A DNA stretch of 64,000 nucleotides from Gilliamella apicola (lineage in GTDB: Bacteria; Pseudomonadota; Gammaproteobacteria; Enterobacterales; Orbaceae). The stretch covers positions 1,178,001 to 1,242,000 of the forward strand of contig NZ_CP007445.1 of assembly GCF_000599985.1 (NCBI RefSeq). The letters run 5' to 3'. Position 1 is the first letter of the stretch. Each line of letters begins with the position of its first letter. The notes below the pieces were generated by a model, which made no database searches, was not told the origin of the DNA, and worked only from the letters and a program-made list of their open reading frames with translations. Below, in pieces: positions 10,143-19,810 of this stretch. Made by a program: the position numbers and the translations under genes.

Positions 10143-13100
10143 TTATAATTTTAACGCTTGTACGCTTTGTACTAAATCAGCAAGTTGAGTGACAATTTGA
10201 TTACCTGTATTGGATTCATCGCCACCCAGTGTTTTATTTCTAATAAAGTCATTTTTAATTTGTTGCCAACGCTCCGTTTGTTCTTTTGTAAGTACTCCTC
10301 GAATTTCAGCTAGTTTGAGTAGATTTTCTTCTGCGCCGTTAGTTAGCAATTGTGCTTCACCTAGGTAATGATCTTCAATAACTTGATTAAGTTCTTCATC
10401 ATTCATTACTGATGAAATTTTTTCGGTGAGTTTATTCATATTTCGATAACTACCTTGTAACTTGAATGGAGGTTCAGTACGGTATTTATCTGATTGTGCC
10501 GCACTAATGATATATTGTTGATTAACTTTAAATACTACTTCACGAATTTTTAATAAGTGGCGTAGTACTGCAACAATTTCACTAATTTCAGCTTGGCTAT
10601 AATCATAGCTCAATTCATTGGTATTAAGTGGTTTGCCTTGGGCATGATCAATAAGATGATAGAGATCATTAAGGTCACGTAACGCCAAAGGAGAGAGAAT
10701 TGAATTAGAAGTTAGACAGTTTTCAATATAACTTGAAGCAAAAACTTCATCCATTCCACCAAGGACTTCACCTAGGTTATATATGTCAGCACGGTTAGCT
10801 AACATATCGGGTATTTTGAATACCTCACCTGACTCGGTATATGGGTTACCGGCCATTATCACACAGAATTTTTTACCTCTTAAATCATAAGTTTTTGTTT
10901 TACCTTTCCAAACCCCTTCGATGCGACGTGAGCCATCACATAGTGATATAAATTTTTGTAAAAATTCAGGATTAGTATGTTGGATATCATCCACATAAAG
11001 CATAACATTATTACCCATTTCCAATGCTAAATTTAACTTTTCAAGTTCTTGACGTGCTGTTGCATTTGGTGCTTGTTCAGGATCGAAAGATAAAACACTA
11101 TGTCCTAATGCCGGTCCATTAATTTTCATAAAAATCAGGCCTAAACGATTAGCGATATATTCCATTAATGTTGTTTTACCATAACCAGGCGGAGAGATAA
11201 GTAATAATAATCCCATTAAATCGGTTCGTCGACTTTCCCCAACAGTACCCATTTGTTTGGCTAGGTTATCACCAATAATAGGAAGATAAACTTGATTGAT
11301 AAGTTTATTGCGAACAAATGAACTTAACGGTTTTGCTTTGAATTCATCAATGTGCAAAAAGTATCGCTGTTCATCAAGAACTTCTTGACGCAATGTCTGG
11401 TAATGTCGAAATTCAGGAATGATGACTCGTGCATGTTTGCGCATACGACTGAAGAAATCATCAAGGTTGATATTTAATACCCCTTGTTTGATTGTCGGAT
11501 GTTCGCCTAACAAGTCGCTAACCGTGATATCTAGTTCAAGTTCACTAATTTGTATACTTATACTATTTTCTTTGTCTAGCATGCATAGCAAGATTGCTTC
11601 AGGTATGTAGTCAGCTAATTTCTGATATTGAGGTAGAGTACAAAGCCCCTTATACCAACTTTCAATAAGATTCCAGCGATCAGCTAAGCGAGTTTTTAAA
11701 TTAAGTTGCGATTGATTAAAGTCGCCCCACATATGAAGCTCTTCCAATTTGGCTTTTAGTCCTTCATACATGTAAATGCTGTATTTGCTTAAGTTAAACT
11801 CTTGCGGTATTTCAGCCAGCGCATAGCTTAAATATTCAGTCGCTTGTTTGATATGAAAATTATCATGTTTTATTGGATACGTTTGCAAGAATTGATTTAG
11901 CTCTGTAGCCATTTCTGCTTGTAGATTAATTAATCCTTCATCATGACCAAATAGAGCTTGAATATCTTTGCAGGTCTTGGCTCTTTCCGGCCATAATTTT
12001 GCAACATCACTTTTTTGATTATATTGCCAAAATAACATAGCCAAACTACGAGCTAATGGATTGTAACGCAATAAGCCTGCTGCCTCACCTAGTGGAATAA
12101 GTTTTGATAAGATTTTTACCGCGTCGTGATCATGAATACCTTTTTCATAACCTTCTCGATATCGCATGGCTGCATAATCACGAACAGTTTTAACCAAACT
12201 TTCAGGTTGACTTAATTGAGTAACTAATTCTTCATAACTGATATCAAGATCTTTTTTTAATATGGCGTTGATAATAGAATAGGCTAGATATTCACCACGA
12301 TAGACTGTTGGTGACTCTGATTCAAGTGATATAGTCCAGAACGGTTTATAACTCTCTAATTTACTATTCTCTATTTTTTCTTGATAATCTGTACCCGTTA
12401 ATTGCAAATATAAATGTGTTTCTTTTGGAACAATAGTTAGGTCAAGCTCTTGTGTGTTTACGCTGAATTTGTGTTTTGGACCTAATTTTATAACGTTGCC
12501 ACCAGATTCGAATATTTCTGATTTATCTCGTAATGCGCGTATGGCCTGATCACGTGCACTTTTAAAACGTGATTCAATATCATCCGCTTTGACGTTATCA
12601 AACAGATCTCTTAATTTTTCTACAATTTCTCGGATTTTTAATGCTAGTGGATCTGCTACAAAGAAAGCATTAAGTTCATTTTGATCTGAAAATTTAGCTG
12701 TACGTCTAGGTATACTATCTAAAATGCGAACAGCTGCGGTAAGAAGGGCTTCAGTGCGTCTTGTCCGATCTTCAAGTAATGCTTGTTTGTGGGTTTCGAA
12801 AGATTCTAATATTTCTTCGCGTTTCGTCAGTATGTCATTAAGGAACTCTTCACTTTCACTAAATTGATTTTCAAGTTCTTCAAGTTGAACAAGTAGTCTT
12901 GATAGTTCATCGTCGCATTTTTCTGGTGTGGTTGCGATACTTAAAGCACTTGCGATGCTTTGACTAAATAGTTTGAATTGGGCGCCAAATTGGGCAATCA
13001 TTTCGACACTAGATAGATTTTTTCGTTTTTGATTGATCCTTGCTTTGGTTTGGTTTAGTTTGGCATATACTTCGGCAATAGATTCAATAATTCTAGTTTG

Positions 13101-15086
13101 TAATGTAACGTCTTCAAATTTTAATGAAGCCATTAGTTGCGAGAGCATATCCAAGTCATTGGACATTTCATCAGTATTTTTTATCGGTTCAATAAGCTTT
13201 GCTACAGTGTCAGCTTGTTCCATATATTTTTCAATTTTATCTATTTTTAAAATAAATGGTTCAAGTGCTTTGTCACTACCTAAAAATTCGGCTGTTGCCA
13301 ATGATACTAAAGATTGGCGTTCTTTTAGCTCATTTTCCATTTTATCAATTTGTTCTAAATTGATATAACGATAGGTTCTCAATGTTACAAGGCGGCCTAA
13401 TTGCATTTTTATTGCATTAAGCGCATCGACAAATTCTTGGGTTTCCTGCCAGCTATCAGGATATAGTTTAGCTAATAAATCTTGTTGATTGGTAATGGCT
13501 TCACGCATCGCACTTTCGGATTGACGGCGTATGCTTTCTACTTTTTCATATTCATCAAGTACTAATTCACTGGTTTGGGTAATATTACGAAGTATTGGTG
13601 AAAATGATAGATTTTTTTCATCAGCAAGCCAAAAATAAGTATCGAATAATCTTTTAGTATCTTCACTTAGTTTGCCATAGAGCTGTGAAGAGGCGGATTG
13701 ATTATCAATTTCGCGAGAAATAAAATAGAGATCAGAAATTCCACGTACTAATTCTGCGTTCCCGATTTTGCCTAAAAAGGTATTGTTTGTTGGCTGTGTT
13801 GCTGCAAATTCGTCACTATAAAACGGCGTTTGCCAGATTTGCATAGGATGGACGCGAGTTGGTTCATCGTTTTCTCCTTCAAATACCACCATTCGACCGT
13901 CTTCAAATACGGCATAACCATGACCTAGAATTGGGTTATCCAATTTTCGTTCTATCATGTTGTAATTGAATAAAGCTAAGCGGCCAGAATTTGGATCGTA
14001 AAAAATGTATAAAACATCTTCCCCATTTGGTGAACGACGAATTCGTCTAAAACGCATCCCTGTCATAGATTGATCGAATGTTTTATATTCCCCATTTTGT
14101 AGGTAGTAACCACCTGGGAATATCACCCCATGATCTTCTGGAAGTTGAATACAAGCTTGACCAATAAAGTCAATTCGTTGTACTTTTTGGGTAAGTGTAT
14201 TATAGATTAGATATCGCCAATTATCTTCTCGGTAGGGTAGGACTTTTAAAAGAATTAATGCACCTACTTTTGCATATTCAATTTTTGCATCGTTTATCGA
14301 TTGATTTTTATCTAATACCTCTTCACGATAAATACCTAGTCCATCGTTAGTATTGTTTTCACATTTTATGGTAAGGTCACCACCAATGGTTTCAACAAAA
14401 ACGGTATCAAGAATATTTACATGGGAGAATCGACCGTTAACAATGTTTTCACGGGTAGTTTCAGTCCATTCAAAATCATAAGCAGGAGGTAACGCAATAT
14501 CACGTTCACCCCGATTATCAATATAGTTAATCGTTTTTTTATCACTGGATATTGACCAGCGAAACACTCGAATGTCACTTACTCTTTCACCAATCTGGAA
14601 ACTGGCAAGGAGCTTGCCGTCTCGTTCAACAAGTTGCAATAGTTGAGCATTTTTATAGTAAGTATAAAGTTCATTGAAGTCTTGAACAAAACGATCAATA
14701 TTTAAAAAGGTATTTGATAGATCAACGGGATCCGCTTCGTAATTTTCATCACGTTCAACAAGTTGATAAAGTGAAAATACATCTTCAATTTTGGTTTCTT
14801 TTTTCAATCCTAAAAAGACGTTGTAACCAAATAATAACCAATCACCAAATCTAACGATATCTCGAGCGATACAATTGTTTTCGGTTCTTATGCGAATGCG
14901 ACCAATGATCGACATATCACTTTTACCAAATTCAGAAAGTCGTTGTTGATTTAACGCTTCAGTTTTTTGATTGAGTTCTTGGCCCAATGATGTTAAACGT
15001 TTACGAAGAATTTCGTAGGCTCCGCCTTCTGCGACTGCTTTATCGAGTGTGTTTTGTTGCTCGTTTTCTTGTTCTATTTCTGCCAT
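10143..15086 (-). CDS. Large AAA+ ATPase of the YjfI-PspA-YqiJK cluster ('DNA repair ATPase', DUF3686 type)
   Basis: At 1647 residues this is the largest gene in the window. The N-terminal ~480 residues are beta-rich and resemble the DUF3686-type region. A long helical, charged middle part (about 480-900) follows, and an AAA+ module lies near the C-terminus. It has Walker A 'SPPGYGKTTLMEYIANRLGL' near residue 1295, Walker B 'NVMLYVDDIQHTNPEF' near 1362 and a sensor-like 'FCVIMAGNPYTESGEVF' ending in 'DMLANRADIYNLGEVL'. Databases often call such proteins DNA repair ATPases, but their genes travel with PspA/flotillin membrane-stress genes, as here. A role in remodelling membrane-associated assemblies is therefore an inference. 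It is the last gene of the operon, 147 bp after yqiK. Confidence 0.8.
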   Translation of the reverse strand: MAEIEQENEQQNTLDKAVAEGGAYEILRKRLTSLGQELNQKTEALNQQRLSEFGKSDMSIIGRIRIRTENNCIARDIVRFGDWLLFGYNVFLGLKKETKIEDVFSLYQLVERDENYEADPVDLSNTFLNIDRFVQDFNELYTYYKNAQLLQLVERDGKLLASFQIGERVSDIRVFRWSISSDKKTINYIDNRGERDIALPPAYDFEWTETTRENIVNGRFSHVNILDTVFVETIGGDLTIKCENNTNDGLGIYREEVLDKNQSINDAKIEYAKVGALILLKVLPYREDNWRYLIYNTLTQKVQRIDFIGQACIQLPEDHGVIFPGGYYLQNGEYKTFDQSMTGMRFRRIRRSPNGEDVLYIFYDPNSGRLALFNYNMIERKLDNPILGHGYAVFEDGRMVVFEGENDEPTRVHPMQIWQTPFYSDEFAATQPTNNTFLGKIGNAELVRGISDLYFISREIDNQSASSQLYGKLSEDTKRLFDTYFWLADEKNLSFSPILRNITQTSELVLDEYEKVESIRRQSESAMREAITNQQDLLAKLYPDSWQETQEFVDALNAIKMQLGRLVTLRTYRYINLEQIDKMENELKERQSLVSLATAEFLGSDKALEPFILKIDKIEKYMEQADTVAKLIEPIKNTDEMSNDLDMLSQLMASLKFEDVTLQTRIIESIAEVYAKLNQTKARINQKRKNLSSVEMIAQFGAQFKLFSQSIASALSIATTPEKCDDELSRLLVQLEELENQFSESEEFLNDILTKREEILESFETHKQALLEDRTRRTEALLTAAVRILDSIPRRTAKFSDQNELNAFFVADPLALKIREIVEKLRDLFDNVKADDIESRFKSARDQAIRALRDKSEIFESGGNVIKLGPKHKFSVNTQELDLTIVPKETHLYLQLTGTDYQEKIENSKLESYKPFWTISLESESPTVYRGEYLAYSIINAILKKDLDISYEELVTQLSQPESLVKTVRDYAAMRYREGYEKGIHDHDAVKILSKLIPLGEAAGLLRYNPLARSLAMLFWQYNQKSDVAKLWPERAKTCKDIQALFGHDEGLINLQAEMATELNQFLQTYPIKHDNFHIKQATEYLSYALAEIPQEFNLSKYSIYMYEGLKAKLEELHMWGDFNQSQLNLKTRLADRWNLIESWYKGLCTLPQYQKLADYIPEAILLCMLDKENSISIQISELELDITVSDLLGEHPTIKQGVLNINLDDFFSRMRKHARVIIPEFRHYQTLRQEVLDEQRYFLHIDEFKAKPLSSFVRNKLINQVYLPIIGDNLAKQMGTVGESRRTDLMGLLLLISPPGYGKTTLMEYIANRLGLIFMKINGPALGHSVLSFDPEQAPNATARQELEKLNLALEMGNNVMLYVDDIQHTNPEFLQKFISLCDGSRRIEGVWKGKTKTYDLRGKKFCVIMAGNPYTESGEVFKIPDMLANRADIYNLGEVLGGMDEVFASSYIENCLTSNSILSPLALRDLNDLYHLIDHAQGKPLNTNELSYDYSQAEISEIVAVLRHLLKIREVVFKVNQQYIISAAQSDKYRTEPPFKLQGSYRNMNKLTEKISSVMNDEELNQVIEDHYLGEAQLLTNGAEENLLKLAEIRGVLTKEQTERWQQIKNDFIRNKTLGGDESNTGNQIVTQLADLVQSVQALKL

Positions 15087-15233
15087 TTTTTACTCTTGAT
15101 CTTTTTACAGAGAATCTATTACCTTCGGTAAAACTGAATATTCTACCGAAGGAAGATAATAGTGATAATGTAAACTTAATAATGATTTAACGATAATTGA
15201 ATTGTTTAATACTATAAATCATCATTCCTTTCA

Positions 15234-17342
15234 TTATTCGCTTTTTTCATCACTATTTGATGGTAAAAATTGTTTAGCCAGTGCTTTTAAATCAGTGTTT
15301 TTTAGTGTTTCGTTTAAATCGATATTTTTATTACCTGACAAACGTGATAGTACTGATTGTAAAGCAGATTGTAGTACTGGGCTTTGGTTTACAGTTCCTT
15401 CAATTGCTTTACCGACACTGATAGCTTTAGAGAAGCTGTTAAAGAAGTTATCATTACCTCCAACAATTTCAATGTTCGCTTTGCTAAATGCAGCAGCAAG
15501 AACATCTGCTTGTTCTCTGGCAATCTCTTTATTAGCAGCAATAGCAGCCATAGCTTGTTCGAAGCCTTTTTCAAGCGCCAAGCGGAACTCTTCATGATTT
15601 TTAGATTGTTCATTCATCGTACCCATTGCTTGGAATTTCTCAACAAGACCATTAGCTTCGGCTGTTAAGCGTTCACGAATAACCAGTGCCTCAGCTAAAC
15701 CTTGTTCTTTAGTTGCTGAAGCTTTAGCAAATCCAATGCGTTCATCACCGCGAGCTTGAGCTGAAAGTTTTTCTTCAAGAACTTTAGCTTCGGTTAGACC
15801 TTGTTTTTCTGTTGCTAATGCTTTCGCTTCAATAACTTTTGCTTCTGATAAGCCTTTTTCTTGATTTCCTTTTGCTTCAGCAAGTAAAAGCTCAGCAGTA
15901 ATATTAGCTTTTACTAAACCTTCTTTTTCTTCTGCTTCGGCACGAGCTTTGCGAACTTTGGCTTCAGCTAAACCGATAGCTGCTTCTTCTGCTTCAATAC
16001 CTTGAGCTAGTTGTTTTTTCGCTTCAGCTTGTTTAGCGGCAACCTCAAGTTCAGCTTGTGCAATTGTACTAATTTCAATTGCACGATGTTTAGATGATTG
16101 TTCATCAGCTTCAGCTTGTTTAACTTGTTTAACTAACTCTTGTTCAGCTCTAGCTTCTGCTTCAATGATGGTTGTTTGTTTTTCACGATCAGCTTTGGAA
16201 ACTTCTCGCACTTCTTTGATATTTTCTTCTTCAACAGCTACCGTTTTTTCAACTGCAACTCGTTCACGAATTACATTGGCAATATGTTTCTTTTCTTCTT
16301 CAAGAACTTTGTCTTTTTCAATGCGTTGTAATTCTACTTCTCGCTCACGAGCAACAATTTCCAATGAACGGGCTCGTTCGACGCGTTCTTCTTCGATAGC
16401 AATTGCTCTAAGACGATTTTGCTGAGCAACTTCAACCTCACGCATGCGGTTTTCTTCACGCACTTCAATTTCTTGTTGTGCTTGGATTCTTGCTTGTTCT
16501 GATTTTAGACGCTCTTCTTCTTGTACTTTTAATGTTTCGGCTTGTTCGCGAGCTCGAATGGTTTCTATTTCGCGTTTTTGACGAGCTTCGGCATCCGCTT
16601 GTTGACGTTCAAGTTCTAATTTAGCTTCAATTGTTTCGGTATCTTTTTTCTTTAACGCTAATTCAAGATCTCTTTCACGTTTATTAGTTTCATCCTTATG
16701 AACAGCAGTGATAGAGGTAATTTTGTTAATACCTTCGGCATCAAAAATATTATCAGGATCGAGTGATTTTATTGGAGTTTGTTCTAAGTAGTCGATAGCA
16801 ACATCTTCGAGAGCATAACCATTAAGATCTTTACCTATTACATCAATAATACGTTCACGGAAATTCATACGATCTTCAAATAGTTTTGCTAGCTCAAATT
16901 GCTTTCCTACTGTTTTTAAAGCTTCTGAAAATTTCGCACTAAACAGTGAGCTTACCGCTTTTTGGTCAGATGCTCTATCTACACCTATTGATTTAGCAAC
17001 TTTTAAAACATCTTCAGTTGTCTCATTAACACGAAGATAAAAAGCAACACATATATCAGCGCGTAAGTTATCTTTACAAATTAAACCATCTTTACCGCGA
17101 CGTTCTACATCAAAAGTAATTAAAGATATTTTCATGAACTCTTTTTTGTAGATGACAGGGTAAACCAAAGCACCAGTAAAATGCACTTTAGGTTTTGACG
17201 TCATGTCATTAACGATAAGTGCTGTACCTTGCGGAACTTTGATATAAAACGCTTTAAACAATAAGAAAAAACCAACGATTACTAGAAAGGCTATTCCAAC
17301 AATTACTAGAAAAAACATGATGGTATCAGTATTGATTGACAT
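15234..17342 (-). CDS. yqiK: Flotillin-like SPFH/band-7 protein YqiK
   Basis: This 702-residue protein has one N-terminal membrane anchor (about residues 8-30). An SPFH/band-7 domain with 'YIKVPQGTALIVND' and 'CKDNLRADICVAFYLRVNE' follows. A very long Glu/Ala/Lys/Arg-rich coiled coil covers about 215-560, and the C-terminus is the flotillin type. Flotillins scaffold ordered membrane domains. E. coli YqiK is encoded next to YqiJ, and here yqiJ is 33 bp upstream. Several long minus- and plus-strand shadow frames overlap because of the repetitive coiled-coil codons and were not called. Confidence 0.9.
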   Translation of the reverse strand: MSINTDTIMFFLVIVGIAFLVIVGFFLLFKAFYIKVPQGTALIVNDMTSKPKVHFTGALVYPVIYKKEFMKISLITFDVERRGKDGLICKDNLRADICVAFYLRVNETTEDVLKVAKSIGVDRASDQKAVSSLFSAKFSEALKTVGKQFELAKLFEDRMNFRERIIDVIGKDLNGYALEDVAIDYLEQTPIKSLDPDNIFDAEGINKITSITAVHKDETNKRERDLELALKKKDTETIEAKLELERQQADAEARQKREIETIRAREQAETLKVQEEERLKSEQARIQAQQEIEVREENRMREVEVAQQNRLRAIAIEEERVERARSLEIVAREREVELQRIEKDKVLEEEKKHIANVIRERVAVEKTVAVEEENIKEVREVSKADREKQTTIIEAEARAEQELVKQVKQAEADEQSSKHRAIEISTIAQAELEVAAKQAEAKKQLAQGIEAEEAAIGLAEAKVRKARAEAEEKEGLVKANITAELLLAEAKGNQEKGLSEAKVIEAKALATEKQGLTEAKVLEEKLSAQARGDERIGFAKASATKEQGLAEALVIRERLTAEANGLVEKFQAMGTMNEQSKNHEEFRLALEKGFEQAMAAIAANKEIAREQADVLAAAFSKANIEIVGGNDNFFNSFSKAISVGKAIEGTVNQSPVLQSALQSVLSRLSGNKNIDLNETLKNTDLKALAKQFLPSNSDEKSE

Positions 17343-17375
17343 AATTTATTATTCTCCAAAAAAATATTAACTTTA

Positions 17376-18035
17376 CTATCCATTAAATTCTTTAACGCTA
17401 ATAATTTCATAGCTGTTATTTGTTGTTTCATAACGTATTAGGACAGCTTTATCCCCACGTTTGAATTGGTATGAGTCAGTACATCTAACTTGTAGAATCA
17501 ATCCAGCACCACCATCTTCATAAATAGCTTCTCCTTTCGTTTCATTTACAAAGCTTGAACGAATTTCAACAGTTTGTCCCAATAATGATTTATGATTATT
17601 GGGGCTTTCTAATTTACTGAACAGTGGTCGAAGAGGTTTTATAATGAATGCAGTAAAATATACTGCAGCAATAAAGGCAATTACGAAAATAAAAAAACCA
17701 GTTATGTAATAAATTAGCAATAAATTACACAGAGGTAACATAAAGAAACGAAAGGCGAAATAGCAGATTGACCAACCTATTAATGAAATCAAAGTGATAA
17801 CAAGTGTCATCGGAACTTTGTTAAAACCTAACTTCATCAATAAACCAGTAAATCCTGAGGCAGTATTCGAAATGTCCAATGGTATATCATTAATATCGAC
17901 ATTCAGTTCTAGATCTAAACAATCAATGCTTAAAATACCAAACGCTGCTACTAACCAATATAATACACAAAGTGTTAACAATCCACTAAATATGATTACT
18001 GGAAAAGAAAAAAATATTCCCCAGAAAAGCTCCAT
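17376..18035 (-). CDS. yqiJ: YqiJ-type membrane protein with OB-fold (NfeD-like)
   Basis: The 219-residue protein has membrane segments at roughly residues 7-30, 78-98 and 105-133. A soluble C-terminal beta domain follows (about 145-219), with 'LLGQTVEIRSSFVNETKGEA' and 'GLILQVRCTD', typical of the YqiJ OB-fold. It is always found beside a YqiK flotillin and is thought to bind it at the membrane, like NfeD with its stomatin/flotillin partner. It lies between pspA and yqiK in one minus-strand operon, 33 bp before yqiK and 89 bp after pspA. Its exact biochemical role is unknown. Confidence 0.88.
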   Translation of the reverse strand: MELFWGIFFSFPVIIFSGLLTLCVLYWLVAAFGILSIDCLDLELNVDINDIPLDISNTASGFTGLLMKLGFNKVPMTLVITLISLIGWSICYFAFRFFMLPLCNLLLIYYITGFFIFVIAFIAAVYFTAFIIKPLRPLFSKLESPNNHKSLLGQTVEIRSSFVNETKGEAIYEDGGAGLILQVRCTDSYQFKRGDKAVLIRYETTNNSYEIISVKEFNG

Positions 18036-18124
18036 TATTTTTCCTTATATTAATTTTCATAATTAATTAGTCTAAATTAGTTAAATAATTAATTGCGTTA
18101 ACTATTTTAACCTAAAAGTTTTTT

Positions 18125-18820
18125 TTATTGAATCATTTGCTTTTCTTTTAATTTTGCTAATATTGCAGCTGCATTTTGGTTGCCTGATTTGATTCCTGCA
18201 GCTTCAAGCTTACTATCAAGTGTACTTTTATTTTCAAGCTTAGCTAATTCATTTTTAGCTTCGATAACTGCACTGTTTTTCTCTTGACGTTTTTTTATTC
18301 GATCTAAAGAATCTAAAGCAGTTTGTAATTTTGCAGTTGAACCGCCATATCGTTGTGCAACTGCTGATTGTGCTTTTTGAACGCTTTCAGTTGCTTTCAC
18401 AATATCAACTTGTTGTTTTAAATTTCGAATATTGATTTCCGTTTGTGAAATTGATTGACGTAAGCTTTTTACAGTTTCATCAAAGTAAGTGGCTTGTTGC
18501 TTATTGTTTTCAAGTTCATTTTCAAGAAAGCCAAGTTTTTCAGCTACTTCAAGTGCTAATTCTTCATTGCCACTTTCAAGAGCTTTGATTGCATAACTTT
18601 CATATTCATCAATTTTAGATTGAGTTTCTTTAACAATTTTTTCTGCTAATTTCTGTTGTGCAAGTATATTTGCTAATGATTCTTTAGCTTGTTTTAATTC
18701 ACTGTCTGCATCGCGAATTTCTTGATCGAGTATTCTTAGCGCTTGAGTGTCAACGATTGTTTCTCCGGCTTCATTAATACCACCTCGAAGAGCTGTAACA
18801 AGTTTTTTGAAGATAGCCAT
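18125..18820 (-). CDS. PspA/IM30 family membrane-stress protein
   Basis: The 231-residue protein is almost wholly alpha-helical, with two long charged coiled coils. It starts MAIFKKLVTALRGGINEAGE like PspA paralogues and contains 'LRILDQEIRDADSELKQAKE' and 'EELALEVAEKLGFLENELEN'. PspA/Vipp1/IM30 proteins are ESCRT-III relatives that polymerise on damaged inner membrane and limit proton leakage. In E. coli the comparable gene in the yjf cluster is yjfJ. No pspF, pspB or pspC lies nearby, so this is the alternative, YjfI-linked arrangement. The stop is 89 bp upstream of yqiJ and the start is 32 bp after yjfI. Confidence 0.9.
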   Translation of the reverse strand: MAIFKKLVTALRGGINEAGETIVDTQALRILDQEIRDADSELKQAKESLANILAQQKLAEKIVKETQSKIDEYESYAIKALESGNEELALEVAEKLGFLENELENNKQQATYFDETVKSLRQSISQTEINIRNLKQQVDIVKATESVQKAQSAVAQRYGGSTAKLQTALDSLDRIKKRQEKNSAVIEAKNELAKLENKSTLDSKLEAAGIKSGNQNAAAILAKLKEKQMIQ

Positions 18821-18852
18821 GTTTAATCTCCTTATTATTGATTTAGATTTAA

Positions 18853-19491
18853 TTAGTTAAGAGCGATGTGATGTTCAAAAGCTTCTGTAGCTTTAATAAC
18901 ATTGTCAGATAAAGTTTCTAATTCATAGACAATATTACTTAAGAGTGAAGATGAACTTAACGCACCATACATAATGTAGTTGACTGAGCCGTCTCCAGCT
19001 TTTTCAATTGCTATTGTTGATAATGGAAAAAGTTTTCGAGTGCATAAAATTTCTTCATTAAATTGAGTTTTATTTTTAACTATATCAACAGGCCAAAGTA
19101 AACATTCAACAACAATTTGTTGATTTGATACACTTAAAAATAAAGGTAAATCACCATATTCATGCATGATGATATGTAAACAGGCATCCACGCCATCAAT
19201 GACTTCAATACTTGCATGACTTTGTTTAACTAATTCAGATTGCACTAATTTATTATAAAGAGCTTCTATTGACCAAATTTCGTTTCTTTCCATTTCATTA
19301 AATTCCTGTTTATGATTAATATTTTTGTTTTTAACTAAAGACTGGCGAAATTGTTTTTCAATTTCCAATAATTTAGTTGTATTTTCAGGTAAAATCCAAA
19401 CTTCTTTTTTGACCAAACCTTGTTCACGCAATCGTTGACGGTATTGTTGCTGGTAAAAAGCTGAATTTTTGGTCTCTTTGGTTTTTTTCAT
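18853..19491 (-). CDS. yjfI: YjfI-like DUF2170 protein, first gene of the stress operon
   Basis: The 212-residue protein opens with a basic helix pattern 'YRQRLREQGLVKKEVWILPE', resembling a ribbon-helix motif. The DUF2170 domain follows, including 'VDACLHIIMHEYGDLPLFLS', 'IVVECLLWPVDIVKN' and 'NYIMYGALSSSSLLSNIVYE'. DUF2170 genes regularly precede a PspA-family gene. The function is unproven; regulation or partnering of PspA is an inference from context. The start at 19491 is the only good ATG. About 50 bp upstream are a perfect 11-bp inverted repeat and a degenerate duplication that probably hold the operon promoter. Confidence 0.85.
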   Translation of the reverse strand: MKKTKETKNSAFYQQQYRQRLREQGLVKKEVWILPENTTKLLEIEKQFRQSLVKNKNINHKQEFNEMERNEIWSIEALYNKLVQSELVKQSHASIEVIDGVDACLHIIMHEYGDLPLFLSVSNQQIVVECLLWPVDIVKNKTQFNEEILCTRKLFPLSTIAIEKAGDGSVNYIMYGALSSSSLLSNIVYELETLSDNVIKATEAFEHHIALN

Positions 19492-19542
19492 AACGCCTGT
19501 TTGGTGATTTGTTAAATTTATGTAAATTATATTACCATAAAA

Positions 19543-19571
19543 ATATTACATGTAAATATCACATGTAATAT
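19543..19571. promoter_or_regulatory. Inverted repeat ahead of the YjfI-PspA operon
   Basis: ATATTACATGT (19543-19553) and ACATGTAATAT (19561-19571) form a perfect 11-bp inverted repeat with a 7-nt spacer, 52-80 bp upstream of yjfI. The half-site ATTACATGTAAT recurs as a single palindrome at 19731-19742 in the second duplicated copy. It could be an operator; no regulator is identified. Confidence 0.4.
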
Positions 19572-19752
19572 TTTTTTTGATAAAAAATAAACCTTAATTG
19601 TGCGTTAGAATATGATGAATATATCTTTATAAATCAATATATAAAATTAATTGAAATGTTTTAACTGATGCGGTAATTATATCTTTTGGGTAATTTGTTA
19701 AAGTTATGTAAGACATGTTACCACAAAAATATTACATGTAATTTTTTTATGG

Positions 19753-19779
19753 TAAAAAAATAACCCGCATTAGCGGGTT
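19753..19779 (-). terminator. Rho-independent terminator of the heme receptor gene
   Basis: On the minus strand AACCCGC-TAAT-GCGGGTT is followed by ATTTTTTTACC, about 30 bp after the receptor stop at 19811. Confidence 0.85.
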
Positions 19780-19810
19780 AGAAAATGATAAATGTATTTT
19801 AAGATATTTT

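Noticed and set aside
15202..15668. Overlapping plus-strand frames antisense to yqiK (15202-15597, 15384-15668, also 16140-16425)
   Set aside because: They lie opposite the repetitive Glu/Ala/Arg coiled-coil codons of a well-identified flotillin gene and have no ribosome-binding sites or family motifs.
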